This document shows, one piece after another, positions 30,627-39,301 of a stretch of 41,268 nucleotides of DNA. The stretch is from an uncultured Oscillospiraceae bacterium (GTDB taxonomy: Bacteria; Bacillota; Clostridia; Oscillospirales; Oscillospiraceae). The stretch's first letter is position 1. The number at the start of each line of letters is the position of its first letter. Below the pieces are notes generated by a model. It had not been told where the DNA came from and did no database searches. It saw only the letters and a list, made by a program, of their open reading frames with translations. The translations under genes were made by a program, and so were the position numbers. The stretch is taken from assembly GCA_904419145.1 (NCBI GenBank), contig CAJFQQ010000023.1, positions 1 to 41,268 on the forward strand, read 5' to 3'.

Positions 30627-31526
30627 ATGAAAAAGGTTCTTGCAATCACGCTGGCGGCTGTCATGCTGCTGGCCACCCTGGTTGCCTGCGGCGGCAATAA
30701 TACTGCCACCAACAACACTGCCAACGGCACCACCAACAGCACCAACAACACAACTGATGATACCAATGGTGACACTGCTACCACTACAGTCAGCGGCACC
30801 GTCAACACCAACGGCTCCACCTCCATGGAGGACGTGATGGGCTCCCTGAAGGAGGCCTTCGAGGCTGAGAACCCTGACGTGACCATCCAGTACACCGGCA
30901 GCGGCTCCGGCGCTGGCATCACCGGCGCTCAGGAGGGCACCTGCGACATCGGCCTGGCCTCCCGCGACCTGAAGGAGGATGAGACCGGCGTACACCAGAT
31001 CACCGTTGCCAAGGACGGCATCGCCATCATTGTCAACCCTGAGAACCCTGTCAGCGACCTGACCATCGAGCAGATCGCCGCTCTGGCCACCGGCGAGATC
31101 GCCAACTGGGCTGATGTGGGCGGCAACGACGCCGAGGTTGTGTTCATGGGCCGTGAGGCCGGTTCCGGCACCCGCGACGGCTTTGAGTCCATCACCGGCA
31201 CCGAAGATGCCTGCGACTACCAGAACGAGTACACCTCCACCGGCGAAGTGGTTGCCGGTGTGGCTGCCAACCCCAACGCCATCGGCTATGCCTCCCTGTC
31301 TGCTGTGGAGGGCGACACCACTGTGAAGGTCCTGACCGTCGGCGGCGTGGCCCCCAGCGAGGCTACCGTCCTGGACGGCACCTATGAGATCCAGCGTAAC
31401 TTCAACTTCATCATCAGCGACAGCAAGGAGCTCTCCCCCGCCGCTCAGGCTTTCGTTGACTGGGCTACCTCCACTGCCGCCTCCGACCTGATCGCCGGCG
31501 CCGGTGCCGTGCCTGTTGCCGAGTAA
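30627..31526 (+). CDS. pstS: Phosphate-binding lipoprotein PstS
   Basis: PstS captures phosphate outside the membrane for the PstCAB transporter. The 299-residue precursor has a lipoprotein signal ending LLATLVAC (Cys21). An unusual linker of about 35 residues follows that is almost only Asn, Thr, Gly and Asp. Then comes the PBP-like phosphate-binding fold, with NGSTSMEDVMGSLKEAFE, YTGSGSGAGI, CDIGLASRDLKEDE, the signature GREAGSGTRDGFES and IGYASLSAV. AAGGAG precedes the ATG. A GC hairpin without a T-run after the gene may protect this highly expressed part of the message. Confidence 0.96.
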   Translation: MKKVLAITLAAVMLLATLVACGGNNTATNNTANGTTNSTNNTTDDTNGDTATTTVSGTVNTNGSTSMEDVMGSLKEAFEAENPDVTIQYTGSGSGAGITGAQEGTCDIGLASRDLKEDETGVHQITVAKDGIAIIVNPENPVSDLTIEQIAALATGEIANWADVGGNDAEVVFMGREAGSGTRDGFESITGTEDACDYQNEYTSTGEVVAGVAANPNAIGYASLSAVEGDTTVKVLTVGGVAPSEATVLDGTYEIQRNFNFIISDSKELSPAAQAFVDWATSTAASDLIAGAGAVPVAE

Positions 31527-31555
31527 GGAAACATCATCACTCATCATGGTTGGAG

Positions 31556-31579
31556 TGCCCCCTTGGTTTCGAGGGGGCA
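31556..31579 (+). other. Intergenic hairpin between pstS and pstC
   Basis: Arms TGCCCCCT and AGGGGGCA (with an extra G on the second side) form a stable hairpin with no T-run after it. Such structures after a binding-protein gene often stabilise the upstream message, giving more PstS than membrane subunits. Confidence 0.7.
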
Positions 31580-31630
31580 TTCCCCATGATATGGACCCTT
31601 TTACCTATCTGAGAAAGGCCGGTATCTGTC

Positions 31631-32497
31631 ATGAAACAAAAACTGCGGCCGATGGAGCTGACCATGAACGCGGTGTTTTTCATCTGCGGCTTCATCGCCA
31701 TTGTATTCGTGCTCTTTATCAGCATCTATCTGATCATTTCCGGCATCCCCGCCATCCGGGAGATCGGCCTGGTGGACTTCCTCTTCGGCACGGAATGGGC
31801 CTCCACCGCCGCCGAGCCCAAGTTCGGGATTCTGCCCTTCATCCTCACCTCCATCTACGGCACCTGCGGCGCTATCATCATCGGCGTGCCGGTGGGCTTC
31901 ATGACCGCAGTGTTCCTGGCCAAAATTGCCTCTCCCAAGCTGGCAGCGATTGTCCGCCCGGCGGTGGACCTGCTGGCCGGGATCCCCTCGGTGGTCTACG
32001 GCCTGATCGGTATGATGGTACTGGTTCCGGCAGTGCGGGAGGCCTTTGACCTGCCCGACGGCGCCAGCCTCTTCTGCGCCATTATCGTGTTGGCCGTGAT
32101 GATCCTCCCCTCCATTATCTCTGTGTCCGAGACCGCCCTGAAATCCGTGCCCCGGGAGTATGAGGAGGCCAGCCTGGCCCTTGGGGCCACCCACATTGAG
32201 ACCGTGTTCCGGGTCAGCGTGCCCGCCGCCTCCAGCGGCATCGCCGCCGCGGTGGTGCTGGGCATCGGCCGTGCCATCGGCGAAGCCATGGCCATTATCA
32301 TGGTGGCCGGCAACGTGGCCAACATGCCCAGCCTCTTCGCCTCCGTCCGCTTCCTCACTACTGCCGTCTCCAGCGAGATGGCCTACGCCTCCGGCCTCCA
32401 GCGCCAGGCCCTGTACTCCATCGCACTGGTGCTGTTTATTTTCATCATGATTATCAATGTTGCGCTCAATACGCTTCTCAAACGGAAGAAGGGGTGA
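31631..32497 (+). CDS. pstC: Phosphate ABC transporter permease PstC
   Basis: PstC is one of the two membrane subunits of the high-affinity phosphate importer. The 288-residue protein has six predicted membrane helices, the first at about residues 14-38. The ABC permease loop reads EEASLALGATHIETVFRVSVPAASSGI, followed by GIGRAIGEAMAIIMVAGN, a PstC hallmark. LLAGIPSVVYGLIG is also typical. It precedes pstA with only six bases between, so the two subunits are made together. Confidence 0.96.
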   Translation: MKQKLRPMELTMNAVFFICGFIAIVFVLFISIYLIISGIPAIREIGLVDFLFGTEWASTAAEPKFGILPFILTSIYGTCGAIIIGVPVGFMTAVFLAKIASPKLAAIVRPAVDLLAGIPSVVYGLIGMMVLVPAVREAFDLPDGASLFCAIIVLAVMILPSIISVSETALKSVPREYEEASLALGATHIETVFRVSVPAASSGIAAAVVLGIGRAIGEAMAIIMVAGNVANMPSLFASVRFLTTAVSSEMAYASGLQRQALYSIALVLFIFIMIINVALNTLLKRKKG

Positions 32498-32503
32498 TAT
32501 ACT

Positions 32504-33370
32504 ATGGTAGAAATGAAACCTCTCTCCGGCCGGCGCAAGGCCTATGACCGGGTGCTTCGCTTCCTGCTGTATTTCTGCGCGGGTCTGACCTGCGCACTGC
32601 TGGTGTTCATCATCGGCTATGTCTTTGTCCGGGGTCTGCCCCACATCACCTGGCAGCTTCTGAGCACCGAAACCAGCTATATCAACGATACCATCGGTAT
32701 CCTGCCCAACATTCTCAACACCATCTACCTGGTGGTCATTACCCTGCTGATCACCCTGCCTCTGGGCGTGGGCGCGGCAGTATACCTGACGGAATATGCC
32801 AAAAACAAGAGGCTGGTGGCTGCCATTGAGTTTGCCACAGAGACCCTCACCGGCATCCCCTCCATTATCTTCGGCCTGGTGGGCATGCTGTTCTTCTGTG
32901 AAATGCTGGGGCTGGGCGCCTCCCTGATCGCCGGCTGCCTGACCCTGGTCATCACCACCATCCCCACCATTATCCGCACCACCCAGGAATCCCTGAAGAC
33001 CGTGCCCCAGTCCTACCGGGAGGCCTCCCTTGGCCTTGGCAGCGGCAAGTGGCACATGATCCGCACCGTGGTCCTGCCCTCCTCTGTGGACGGCATTGTC
33101 ACCGGGTGCATCCTGGCCATCGGCCGCATCGTGGGAGAGAGCGCGGCGCTGCTGTTCACCGCCGGCATGGGCATGGGCCTCAACGACTTCTTCCGCTCCG
33201 TGGGCGACTTCTTCCATGCCTCCGGCTCCAGCCTGACCGTGGCTCTGTATGTGTACGCCCGGGAACGCGCGGAATTTGATGTGGCCTTCGCCATTGCCGC
33301 CATTCTGATGATCCTGACACTCCTTATCAATCTGGCCGCCAGCCTCGTGGGCCGCACACTAAAGAAATAA
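32504..33370 (+). CDS. pstA: Phosphate ABC transporter permease PstA
   Basis: PstA is the second membrane subunit of the phosphate importer. The 288-residue protein has six membrane helices. It contains [19 protein letters not shown], the EAA loop [22 protein letters not shown] and [20 protein letters not shown], all characteristic of PstA. It is located between pstC and pstB (17-base gap) in standard order. Confidence 0.96.
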   Translation: MVEMKPLSGRRKAYDRVLRFLLYFCAGLTCALLVFIIGYVFVRGLPHITWQLLSTETSYINDTIGILPNILNTIYLVVITLLITLPLGVGAAVYLTEYAKNKRLVAAIEFATETLTGIPSIIFGLVGMLFFCEMLGLGASLIAGCLTLVITTIPTIIRTTQESLKTVPQSYREASLGLGSGKWHMIRTVVLPSSVDGIVTGCILAIGRIVGESAALLFTAGMGMGLNDFFRSVGDFFHASGSSLTVALYVYARERAEFDVAFAIAAILMILTLLINLAASLVGRTLKK

Positions 33371-33387
33371 GAGAGGGAGATTGGAAT

Positions 33388-34143
33388 ATGCCCATCGTTA
33401 TCGACGTGAAAAACCTGAACCTGTGGTATGGGACCCACCATGCCCTCCATGATGTGAACATTGAGATTCCCGAGCATGAGATCACGGCCCTGATCGGCCC
33501 CTCCGGCTGCGGCAAGTCCACCTTCCTCAAGACGCTGGACCGGATGAATGATCTTGTGCCCGGCATCAAGATTACCGGAGATATCCAGTACCGGGGCCAC
33601 GAGATCTATGACCCATCCATTGATGTGACATGGCTGCGCAAGCAGATCGGCATGGTGTTCCAGAAGCCCAACCCCTTCCCCATGTCCATCTATGACAATG
33701 TGGCCTACGGCCCTCGGACCCACGGCATCCGAAACAAGGTGAAGCTGGATGAGATTGTGGAAAAGTCCCTCCGGGGCGCCGCCATCTGGGACGAAGTGAA
33801 GGACCGGCTGAAGAAGAGCGCCCTGGGCCTCTCCGGCGGCCAGCAGCAGCGGCTCTGCATCGCCCGGGCCCTGGCCGTGGAGCCGGACATCCTGCTCATG
33901 GACGAAGCTACCAGCGCCCTGGACCCCATCTCCACCTCCAAGATTGAGGACCTTGCGATGGAGCTGAAACAAGACTATACGATTATTATGGTTACCCATA
34001 ATATGCAGCAGGCAGCCCGTATCTCGGACAACACCGCCTTCTTCCTTCTGGGCGAGATGGTGGAATGCGGCAAAACAGAGCAGATTTTCTCCATGCCCAA
34101 GGACAAGAGAACCGAGGACTACATTACAGGGAGGTTTGGCTGA
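33388..34143 (+). CDS. pstB: Phosphate ABC transporter ATPase PstB
   Basis: PstB powers phosphate import and joins in signalling to PhoR through PhoU. The 251-residue protein has Walker [10 protein letters not shown] (residues 37-45), the PstB-specific [20 protein letters not shown], the signature [16 protein letters not shown] and Walker [27 protein letters not shown] near the end is typical as well. Its last base is the first base of the phoU start codon (TGATG). Confidence 0.98.
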   Translation: MPIVIDVKNLNLWYGTHHALHDVNIEIPEHEITALIGPSGCGKSTFLKTLDRMNDLVPGIKITGDIQYRGHEIYDPSIDVTWLRKQIGMVFQKPNPFPMSIYDNVAYGPRTHGIRNKVKLDEIVEKSLRGAAIWDEVKDRLKKSALGLSGGQQQRLCIARALAVEPDILLMDEATSALDPISTSKIEDLAMELKQDYTIIMVTHNMQQAARISDNTAFFLLGEMVECGKTEQIFSMPKDKRTEDYITGRFG

Positions 34144-34799
34144 TGCGCAACCAATTCAATACACAACTGAACACACTGCATGTGGAGCTCATCAAGATGG
34201 GCGCCCTGTGCGAGGAGTCCATCGCCGCGGCCATGAAATCTGTGCTGGACGAGGACGAGACCATGGCCGAGCGGGCCGCCGCCACCGAGCGGGAGATCGA
34301 CCGCAAGGAGCGGGATATCGAGGCGCTGTGCATGAAGCTGCTGCTCCAGCAACAGCCGGTGGCCCGGGACCTGCGTGCCATTTCCTCTGCCCTGCGGATG
34401 ATCTCCGACATGGAGCGCATTGGCGACCAGGCCGCGGATATCGCTGAGATCAGCAAGTTTCTGAAGGACTGTCCCCTCACCGGTCGGGTCCACCTGAAGG
34501 ATATGGCTGTGGCCGCCGTGCAGATGGTTACCGACAGCGTGGATGCCTTTGTGAAGAACGATCTGTCGCTGGCCCAGGCCGTCAAGGCCCACGACGACGT
34601 GGTGGACGACTATTTCAAGCAGATCAAGGATGAGCTCACCGCCCTGATTGTAGAGGACAGCCACAACGGGGAGTCCTGCATCGACCTGATGATGATTGCC
34701 AAATATCTGGAGCGCATCGGTGACCACGCGGTGAACATTGCCGAGTGGGTAGAGTACTCCATCACCGGCGTACGCAAGCTGGAGGACGATCCCTCATGA
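34143..34799 (+). CDS. phoU: Phosphate signalling protein PhoU
   Basis: PhoU links the Pst transporter to the PhoR kinase and keeps the regulon off when phosphate is plentiful. The 218-residue protein is two three-helix bundles with the conserved metal-binding repeats DLRAISSALRMISDMERIGDQAADIAE in the first half and CIDLMMIAKYLERIGDHAVNIAEW in the second. The start overlaps the pstB stop by one base, and its own stop overlaps the phoP start (ATGA), so dosage with both neighbours is coupled. Confidence 0.97.
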   Translation: MRNQFNTQLNTLHVELIKMGALCEESIAAAMKSVLDEDETMAERAAATEREIDRKERDIEALCMKLLLQQQPVARDLRAISSALRMISDMERIGDQAADIAEISKFLKDCPLTGRVHLKDMAVAAVQMVTDSVDAFVKNDLSLAQAVKAHDDVVDDYFKQIKDELTALIVEDSHNGESCIDLMMIAKYLERIGDHAVNIAEWVEYSITGVRKLEDDPS

Positions 34800-35470
34800 T
34801 CTATCTGGTGGAGGACGACAACAGTATCCGGGAGCTGGTTTTATACACCCTGAACAGCTCCGGTCTGGAGGCGGAGGGCTTTGACCGCCCCTCCGCCTTT
34901 TGGGCCGCGCTGGAGCGCCGCAGCCCGGATCTGGTGATTTTGGACATTATGCTGCCGGAGGAGGATGGGCTCACCATCCTCAAGCGGCTGCGGGAATCGG
35001 ACGAAAACCTGCCGGTCATGATGCTCACTGCCAAGAGCACGGAATATGACAAGGTGGTAGGGCTGGACAGCGGCGCTGACGACTATCTCGCCAAGCCCTT
35101 TGGCATGATGGAGCTCATGGCCCGGGTCAAGGCCCTGCTGCGCCGTTCCGTGCGGCAGGGGGAGCAGGCCGGGCAGTACAGCCTGGGGCGCCTGACGCTG
35201 AATATCGCCGAGCACACAGTGAAAGTGGATGGCGAAAACATTACGCTGACATTAAAAGAATTCGAGCTGCTGCAGCTGCTCCTGGAGCACAAGGGCATGG
35301 TGTTCAGCCGGGATCAGCTGCTCAACCGGGTGTGGGGCTACGCCTTTGATGGGGAGAACCGCACCGTGGACGTGCATATCCGCACCCTGCGGCAAAAACT
35401 GGGCCCCTGTGGGGACTATATCGAAACCGTCCGGGGCGTGGGCTACAAGATCGGAGGGGACATCACATGA
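34796..35470 (+). CDS. phoP: PhoP/PhoB-like response regulator
   Basis: This OmpR-family transcription factor probably activates the phosphate starvation genes. The 224-residue protein has a receiver domain with acidic pair residues 7-8, the phosphorylation site Asp50 (VILDIMLPEEDG), Thr78 and Lys100 (DDYLAKPF). The winged-helix domain includes LTLKEFELLQLLLEHKGMVF, FSRDQLLNRVWGY and RTVDVHIRTLRQKL. The start chosen is the ATG that overlaps the phoU stop. The gene overlaps phoR by ATGA. It is co-transcribed with pstSCAB-phoU, so the Pho-box-like repeats before pstS would make it autoregulated. Confidence 0.94.
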   Translation: MIYLVEDDNSIRELVLYTLNSSGLEAEGFDRPSAFWAALERRSPDLVILDIMLPEEDGLTILKRLRESDENLPVMMLTAKSTEYDKVVGLDSGADDYLAKPFGMMELMARVKALLRRSVRQGEQAGQYSLGRLTLNIAEHTVKVDGENITLTLKEFELLQLLLEHKGMVFSRDQLLNRVWGYAFDGENRTVDVHIRTLRQKLGPCGDYIETVRGVGYKIGGDIT

Positions 35471-37110
35471 CAAAGCGTATTTTCCGTTCGATTTTTCTGG
35501 TAGCGCTGGCGGTCTTTATCGCCGGTACAGCCCTGATTATGGGGGCCCTGTACAGCTACTTTTCCGGCGTTTACGAGGAACAGATCCAGGAGGAGGCCTC
35601 CTACCTCTCCACGGCAGTGGAGGAGATGGGCCTCGACTACCTGGAGGGGCTGGAGAGCGGCTCCCACCGCATCACCTGGGTGGGAAGCGACGGCACGGTC
35701 CTCTTTGACAATGCCGCCAACGAGGACGCCATGGAGAACCACGCCGACCGGGAGGAGATCCAGGAGGCCATGAACGGCGGCACCGGCGAGAGCGAACGCT
35801 ACAGCAGCACCCTCTCCCAGCGCTCCTATTACTATGCCCTGGCGCTTTCCGATGGTTCCGTGCTCCGGGTCTCCGGGGAGCAGTATACGGTACTGTCTCT
35901 GGTGGTAAGCATCTGGTACTATATTCTCCTGGTCCTGGTGGCAGCCCTGGCGCTGAGCCTGTTTCTGGCTTCCCGCGTATCCAAGGCCATCATCCGCCCC
36001 ATCAACGAGATCGACCTGGAGCATCCGGAGGAGGGGGATACCTATGAGGAGCTGGCCCCCCTGCTGGGCCGCATTGCCGCGCAAAACCGCCAGATCCGCG
36101 CCCAAATCGACGAGATGAAGACCAAGCAGCAGGAATTTGCCACCATCACCGAGAACATGAATGAAGGCCTCCTGGTCATCGACCAGGAAACGGAGGTCCT
36201 CAGCTACAACAACGCCGCCCTGCGGCTGCTGGGGGCCAGCAAGGTGGAGGGCAGCGTCTTTTCCCTCAACCGCAGTGAGCAGTTCCGCCATGCGGTGGAC
36301 CAGGCGCTCCACGGCCAGCACAGCTTTGACCTGATGGAGCTGTCCGACCGGACCTATCAGCTCATCGCTAACCCCGTCTATGAGCACGGCAAGGTGGTGG
36401 GCGCGGTGCTGCTGCTGCTGGACGTGACCGAGCGGGAGGAGCGGGATAAGCTCCGCCGGGAGTTCACCGCCAATGTCTCCCACGAGCTGAAAACCCCCCT
36501 CACCTCCATTTCCGGCTTCGCGGAGCTGATGAAGAACGGCATGGTAAAAAGTGAGGACATTGCGCACTTTGCAGGCAATATTTACAACGAGGCCCAGCGC
36601 CTTATTGTGCTGGTGGGGGATATCATCCGGCTCTCCCAGCTGGATGAGGGCACCACAGGCCTGGAGAAGTCCCAGATCGACCTTGCCGAGATAACAAAGG
36701 CGGTTGTGGACCGCCTGCACAGCGCCGCGGAACAGCGGGGCATCACCTTTGACCTCCAGCTGGAGAGCGCCATGGTTCAGGGCAACGCCCAGATCCTGGA
36801 TGAGATGGTCTATAACCTCTGTGACAATGCCATCAAATACAACCGGGACCAGGGAAAGGTCCGTGTCTCCGTATCCCCCAATGCCGGCCATCCCAAGCTG
36901 GTAGTCTCCGACACCGGCATTGGCATTCCCTATGCAGATCAGGCCCGGGTCTTTGAGCGCTTCTACCGTGTTGACAAAAGTCACTCCAAGGAGATCGGCG
37001 GCACGGGATTGGGGCTCAGTATCGTCAAGCACGGCGCAGCCTACCACGACGCCAAGGTAGAGCTGGAGAGCGTGCCTGGAAAGAGCACCACGGTGCAGGT
37101 CCTGTTCTGA
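35467..37110 (+). CDS. phoR: PhoR-like sensor histidine kinase
   Basis: This membrane kinase is the expected partner of the overlapping PhoP regulator. The 547-residue protein has a first membrane helix (about 8-30), an extracytoplasmic sensor part (35-140), a second helix (142-168), a HAMP-like stretch, and a PAS domain (about 222-320, ENMNEGLLVIDQETEVLSYN). The HisKA box is FTANVSHELKTPLTSISGF with His339. The ATPase domain has N-box MVYNLCDNAIKYN, VVSDTGIGIP, FERFYRVDKSHS and GGTGLGLSIVKH. It is the last gene of the operon and is followed by a strong bidirectional terminator. Confidence 0.95.
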   Translation: MTKRIFRSIFLVALAVFIAGTALIMGALYSYFSGVYEEQIQEEASYLSTAVEEMGLDYLEGLESGSHRITWVGSDGTVLFDNAANEDAMENHADREEIQEAMNGGTGESERYSSTLSQRSYYYALALSDGSVLRVSGEQYTVLSLVVSIWYYILLVLVAALALSLFLASRVSKAIIRPINEIDLEHPEEGDTYEELAPLLGRIAAQNRQIRAQIDEMKTKQQEFATITENMNEGLLVIDQETEVLSYNNAALRLLGASKVEGSVFSLNRSEQFRHAVDQALHGQHSFDLMELSDRTYQLIANPVYEHGKVVGAVLLLLDVTEREERDKLRREFTANVSHELKTPLTSISGFAELMKNGMVKSEDIAHFAGNIYNEAQRLIVLVGDIIRLSQLDEGTTGLEKSQIDLAEITKAVVDRLHSAAEQRGITFDLQLESAMVQGNAQILDEMVYNLCDNAIKYNRDQGKVRVSVSPNAGHPKLVVSDTGIGIPYADQARVFERFYRVDKSHSKEIGGTGLGLSIVKHGAAYHDAKVELESVPGKSTTVQVLF

Positions 37111-37128
37111 TCCCCAGCTGAAAACAGG

Positions 37129-37166
37129 AAAGAGGCCCCGGAGCGTATACGCTCCGGGGCCTCTTT
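37129..37166. terminator. Perfect palindromic terminator between phoR and hemW
   Basis: A 38-base perfect palindrome (half-site AAAGAGGCCCCGGAGCGTA) gives a strong stem ending in TTT in either direction. It lies between the convergent phoR and hemW genes and should end both transcripts. Confidence 0.93.
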
Positions 37167-37171
37167 GTCTC

Positions 37172-38383
37172 CTATGGCAGCACGATCCGGAAGTCCCCCC
37201 GGGCCGCCGCCTGCTCCCGGCGGACCTTCTCCGCCCCGTTGGCCTCCCAGAGGTCGGTAATGATGGTGTTGGACAGGAGGAACCCCTTGGGCGTCAGCGC
37301 CCAGCCCCCCTCCGTCCGCCGGGCGCAGCCCAGGGCCTCATACTTCTGGAAAGTCCTGTCCAGAGGGGCGAACCGCTGGCGGTAGGTGTGCTCAAACGCA
37401 TACTGGGAGATCCCCTCCACTGTGCGCAGGGAGAGCATGATATACTCCGTGTCCCGCTCCCGCGCCGGCAGCGTCTCCGACTCGCTGACGCGGAGGGTGC
37501 CGTGCTCCACCCCCTCCATATAGGCACCCAGGTCCCGGGCGTAGGCGTAGCGCACCTCCCCAAAGTCCGAATGGGCGCCGGGGCCGAAGCCGGCGTACTC
37601 CTCCATGCGCCAGTACTTCCGGTTGTGCCGGGAGGCCCGGCCCGGCCGGGCGAAGTTGGAGATCTCATACTGCCCGTATCCGGCCGCCGCCAGCCGCTCC
37701 ACCATCCACAGGTACATGTCCGCCTGCTGGTCGTCGTCGGGGAGGTCCGCGCTGTCCCTGCGCGCCCAGAGGGGGGTGCCCTCCTCCACTTTCAGCCCGT
37801 AGCAGCTGAGGTGCTCCGGCTCCAGGGCCAGCGCCTGCTCCACCGTGTCCTGCCAGCGCTCCATGGTCTGTCCGGGCAGGCCGTAGATCAGGTCCAGGGA
37901 CAGGTTGCTCCACTTAGCCCTCCTGGCCGCCGCCACAGCAGAGCCCACCTGCTCCCAGGTGTGGACGCGGCCGATGGAGCGGAGGATCTCGTCGTCGGCG
38001 CTCTGGGCCCCCAGGGACAGGCGGTTGAAGCCCCCACGGCGCAGCTTGCGCAGTACCCGCCACTCCTGGGCGCTCTCGGGGTTGGCCTCCAGGGTGATCT
38101 CCGCATCCTTGGCCACGTCGTACTTCCGGGCGATGGTGTCCAGGATGTCCAGCAGCAGCCGGTGGCCCAGGAGGGTGGGCGTGCCGCCGCCGAAGTAGAT
38201 GGTGTCCACCTGGTGCCCGGCGGCGGCGGGGGCCGTCTCTGTCAGGTGCCGCTTCACCGCGGCGGCATAGCGCTTGAACGCTTCCTCCCCGTGGGGCAGG
38301 GAGTAGAAGTCGCAGTAGGCGCACTTGCTGCGGCAGAAGGGGATATGGATATAGAGGCCCAGAGGGCGCTTTTTCTCTTTCAT
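37172..38383 (-). CDS. hemW: Radical SAM heme chaperone HemW
   Basis: HemW is a radical SAM protein related to HemN that binds heme and is thought to insert it into membrane proteins. The 403-residue protein has the cluster motif CRSKCAYC with Cys17, 21 and 24 inside YIHIPFCRSKCAYCDFYS. It also has YFGGGTPTLL, LGAQSADDEILRSIGRVHT, LDLIYGLPGQT and the HemW C-terminal domain ending in LTPKGFLLSNTIITDLW. The YEISNFARPG and GFGPGAHS segments also fit. No lepA or hrcA is adjacent, although hemW often precedes hrcA in Firmicutes. It is a single-gene unit with its own promoter and terminator. Confidence 0.95.
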   Translation of the reverse strand: MKEKKRPLGLYIHIPFCRSKCAYCDFYSLPHGEEAFKRYAAAVKRHLTETAPAAAGHQVDTIYFGGGTPTLLGHRLLLDILDTIARKYDVAKDAEITLEANPESAQEWRVLRKLRRGGFNRLSLGAQSADDEILRSIGRVHTWEQVGSAVAAARRAKWSNLSLDLIYGLPGQTMERWQDTVEQALALEPEHLSCYGLKVEEGTPLWARRDSADLPDDDQQADMYLWMVERLAAAGYGQYEISNFARPGRASRHNRKYWRMEEYAGFGPGAHSDFGEVRYAYARDLGAYMEGVEHGTLRVSESETLPARERDTEYIMLSLRTVEGISQYAFEHTYRQRFAPLDRTFQKYEALGCARRTEGGWALTPKGFLLSNTIITDLWEANGAEKVRREQAAARGDFRIVLP

Positions 38384-38463
38384 AGCCGGGAGATCCTTTA
38401 CAAATCGTATTATTTGACAAACAGATTGCTATTTGAAATCATCTGCAACAGGCAATTTCTTCT

Positions 38464-38491
38464 ATTGTACCGCATTTTTGTCCATTTGCAA
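38464..38491 (-). promoter_or_regulatory. Sigma-A promoter of hemW
   Basis: The minus strand shows TTGCAA (38486-38491), a 16-base spacer and TACAAT (38464-38469), about 80 bases upstream of hemW. Confidence 0.8.
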
Positions 38492-38521
38492 GGGATATTC
38501 CACCTTCCGCGGCAGATACTA
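38492..38521 (+). promoter_or_regulatory. Possible sigma-G-type promoter of spoVAC
   Basis: GGGATA (38492-38497), a 17-base spacer and GATACTA (38515-38521) resemble the forespore sigma-G pattern, whose -10 is usually CATACTA. SpoVA genes are known sigma-G targets in Bacillus. No sigma-A promoter is evident in this position, but the match is partial. Confidence 0.35.
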
Positions 38522-38542
38522 TCCCACAAGGAAGGTGATACC

Positions 38543-38977
38543 ATGAACATGTCCAAGCAGGACTATCAGAAGTATGTGCAGAGCAAGGCACAAAAATCCC
38601 CCATCGTCAAGGATACCCTCTGCGCCTTTGTCATCGGCGGGGGGATCTGCGTCATCGGCCAGGCGATCATGAATCTGGCCCTGGCCCAGGGACTGGACAA
38701 GACCGACGCCGGTACAGTGACCACCATCTGCCTGGTGGGGCTTTCGGCCCTCCTCACGGGGCTGAACCTCTACAACAAGATCGCCCGGTTCGGCGGGGCG
38801 GGCACCCTGGTGCCGGTGACGGGGTTCGCCAACGCGGTGGTGTCCCCGGCCATCGACTTCAAGGCCGAGGGGTTCGTCACCGGCATGGCCGCCAAGATGT
38901 TCCTGGTGGCAGGGCCGGTGCTGGTGTTCGGCACAGTGGCCGCCGCCATCTATGGCGTGATCCTGCTCCTGCTGTAG
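38543..38977 (+). CDS. spoVAC: Stage V sporulation protein AC
   Basis: SpoVAC is a membrane channel protein that moves Ca-dipicolinate into the forespore and out at germination. The 144-residue protein has the family layout: a short basic N-terminus (MSKQDYQKYVQSKAQKSP), several membrane helices, and the conserved block VPVTGFANAVVSPAIDFKAEG followed by VTGMAAKMFLVAGPVLVFG. GGAAGGTG precedes the ATG. SpoVAC is normally followed by spoVAD and spoVAEB. Here a terminator starts eight bases past its stop and then repeat DNA follows, so this copy stands alone. Confidence 0.93.
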   Translation: MNMSKQDYQKYVQSKAQKSPIVKDTLCAFVIGGGICVIGQAIMNLALAQGLDKTDAGTVTTICLVGLSALLTGLNLYNKIARFGGAGTLVPVTGFANAVVSPAIDFKAEGFVTGMAAKMFLVAGPVLVFGTVAAAIYGVILLLL

Positions 38978-38984
38978 CGGACTT

Positions 38985-39021
38985 GGGAAACAGGGCGTCC
39001 CCCTGTTTCCCTCACTTTTTT
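38985..39021 (+). terminator. Terminator after spoVAC
   Basis: Perfect 10-bp arms GGGAAACAGG/CCTGTTTCCC and a seven-base loop are followed by TCACTTTTTT. Confidence 0.92.
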
Positions 39022-39046
39022 GCCGGGAAGGCTGTTTACATAACGG

Positions 39047-39067
39047 TGTGGAAAACTCTGTGGAAAA
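39047..39067 (-). promoter_or_regulatory. Pair of DnaA-box-like sites
   Basis: On the minus strand TTTTCCACA occurs twice, separated by three bases. Each site differs at one position from the DnaA box TTATCCACA, and the spacing is the one often seen for DnaA box pairs. The function here is unknown. Confidence 0.45.
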
Positions 39068-39301
39068 TGTGCAAAACCCTGTGCCATCGTCCTTCGACAG
39101 GTTGCGGCGGAATTATGATCCACCACCGCCCTCCAACTTTTCCGGGAGTTGTTTTCTTTTTTGTCAATACCCGAGGGGATTCGGCAGGGGGTGCCGGGGG
39201 CTCCGACCCGACCGGGGCCTGCGGTTCTGCGATCCCTGCCGAGGAGGTGGGAGGGTTTGCACCCCGGTGCGGGGTGTTTCTGGCACACTTTGCCAGGGGA
39301 T

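Noticed and set aside
31556-31579. Terminator between pstS and pstC
   Set aside because: The stem is followed by ATTCCCC with no T-run, and the operon continues, so a stabilising hairpin is more likely.
39047-39067. Chromosomal replication origin
   Set aside because: There are only two DnaA-like sites, with no AT-rich unwinding region next to them and no dnaA, dnaN or recF nearby.
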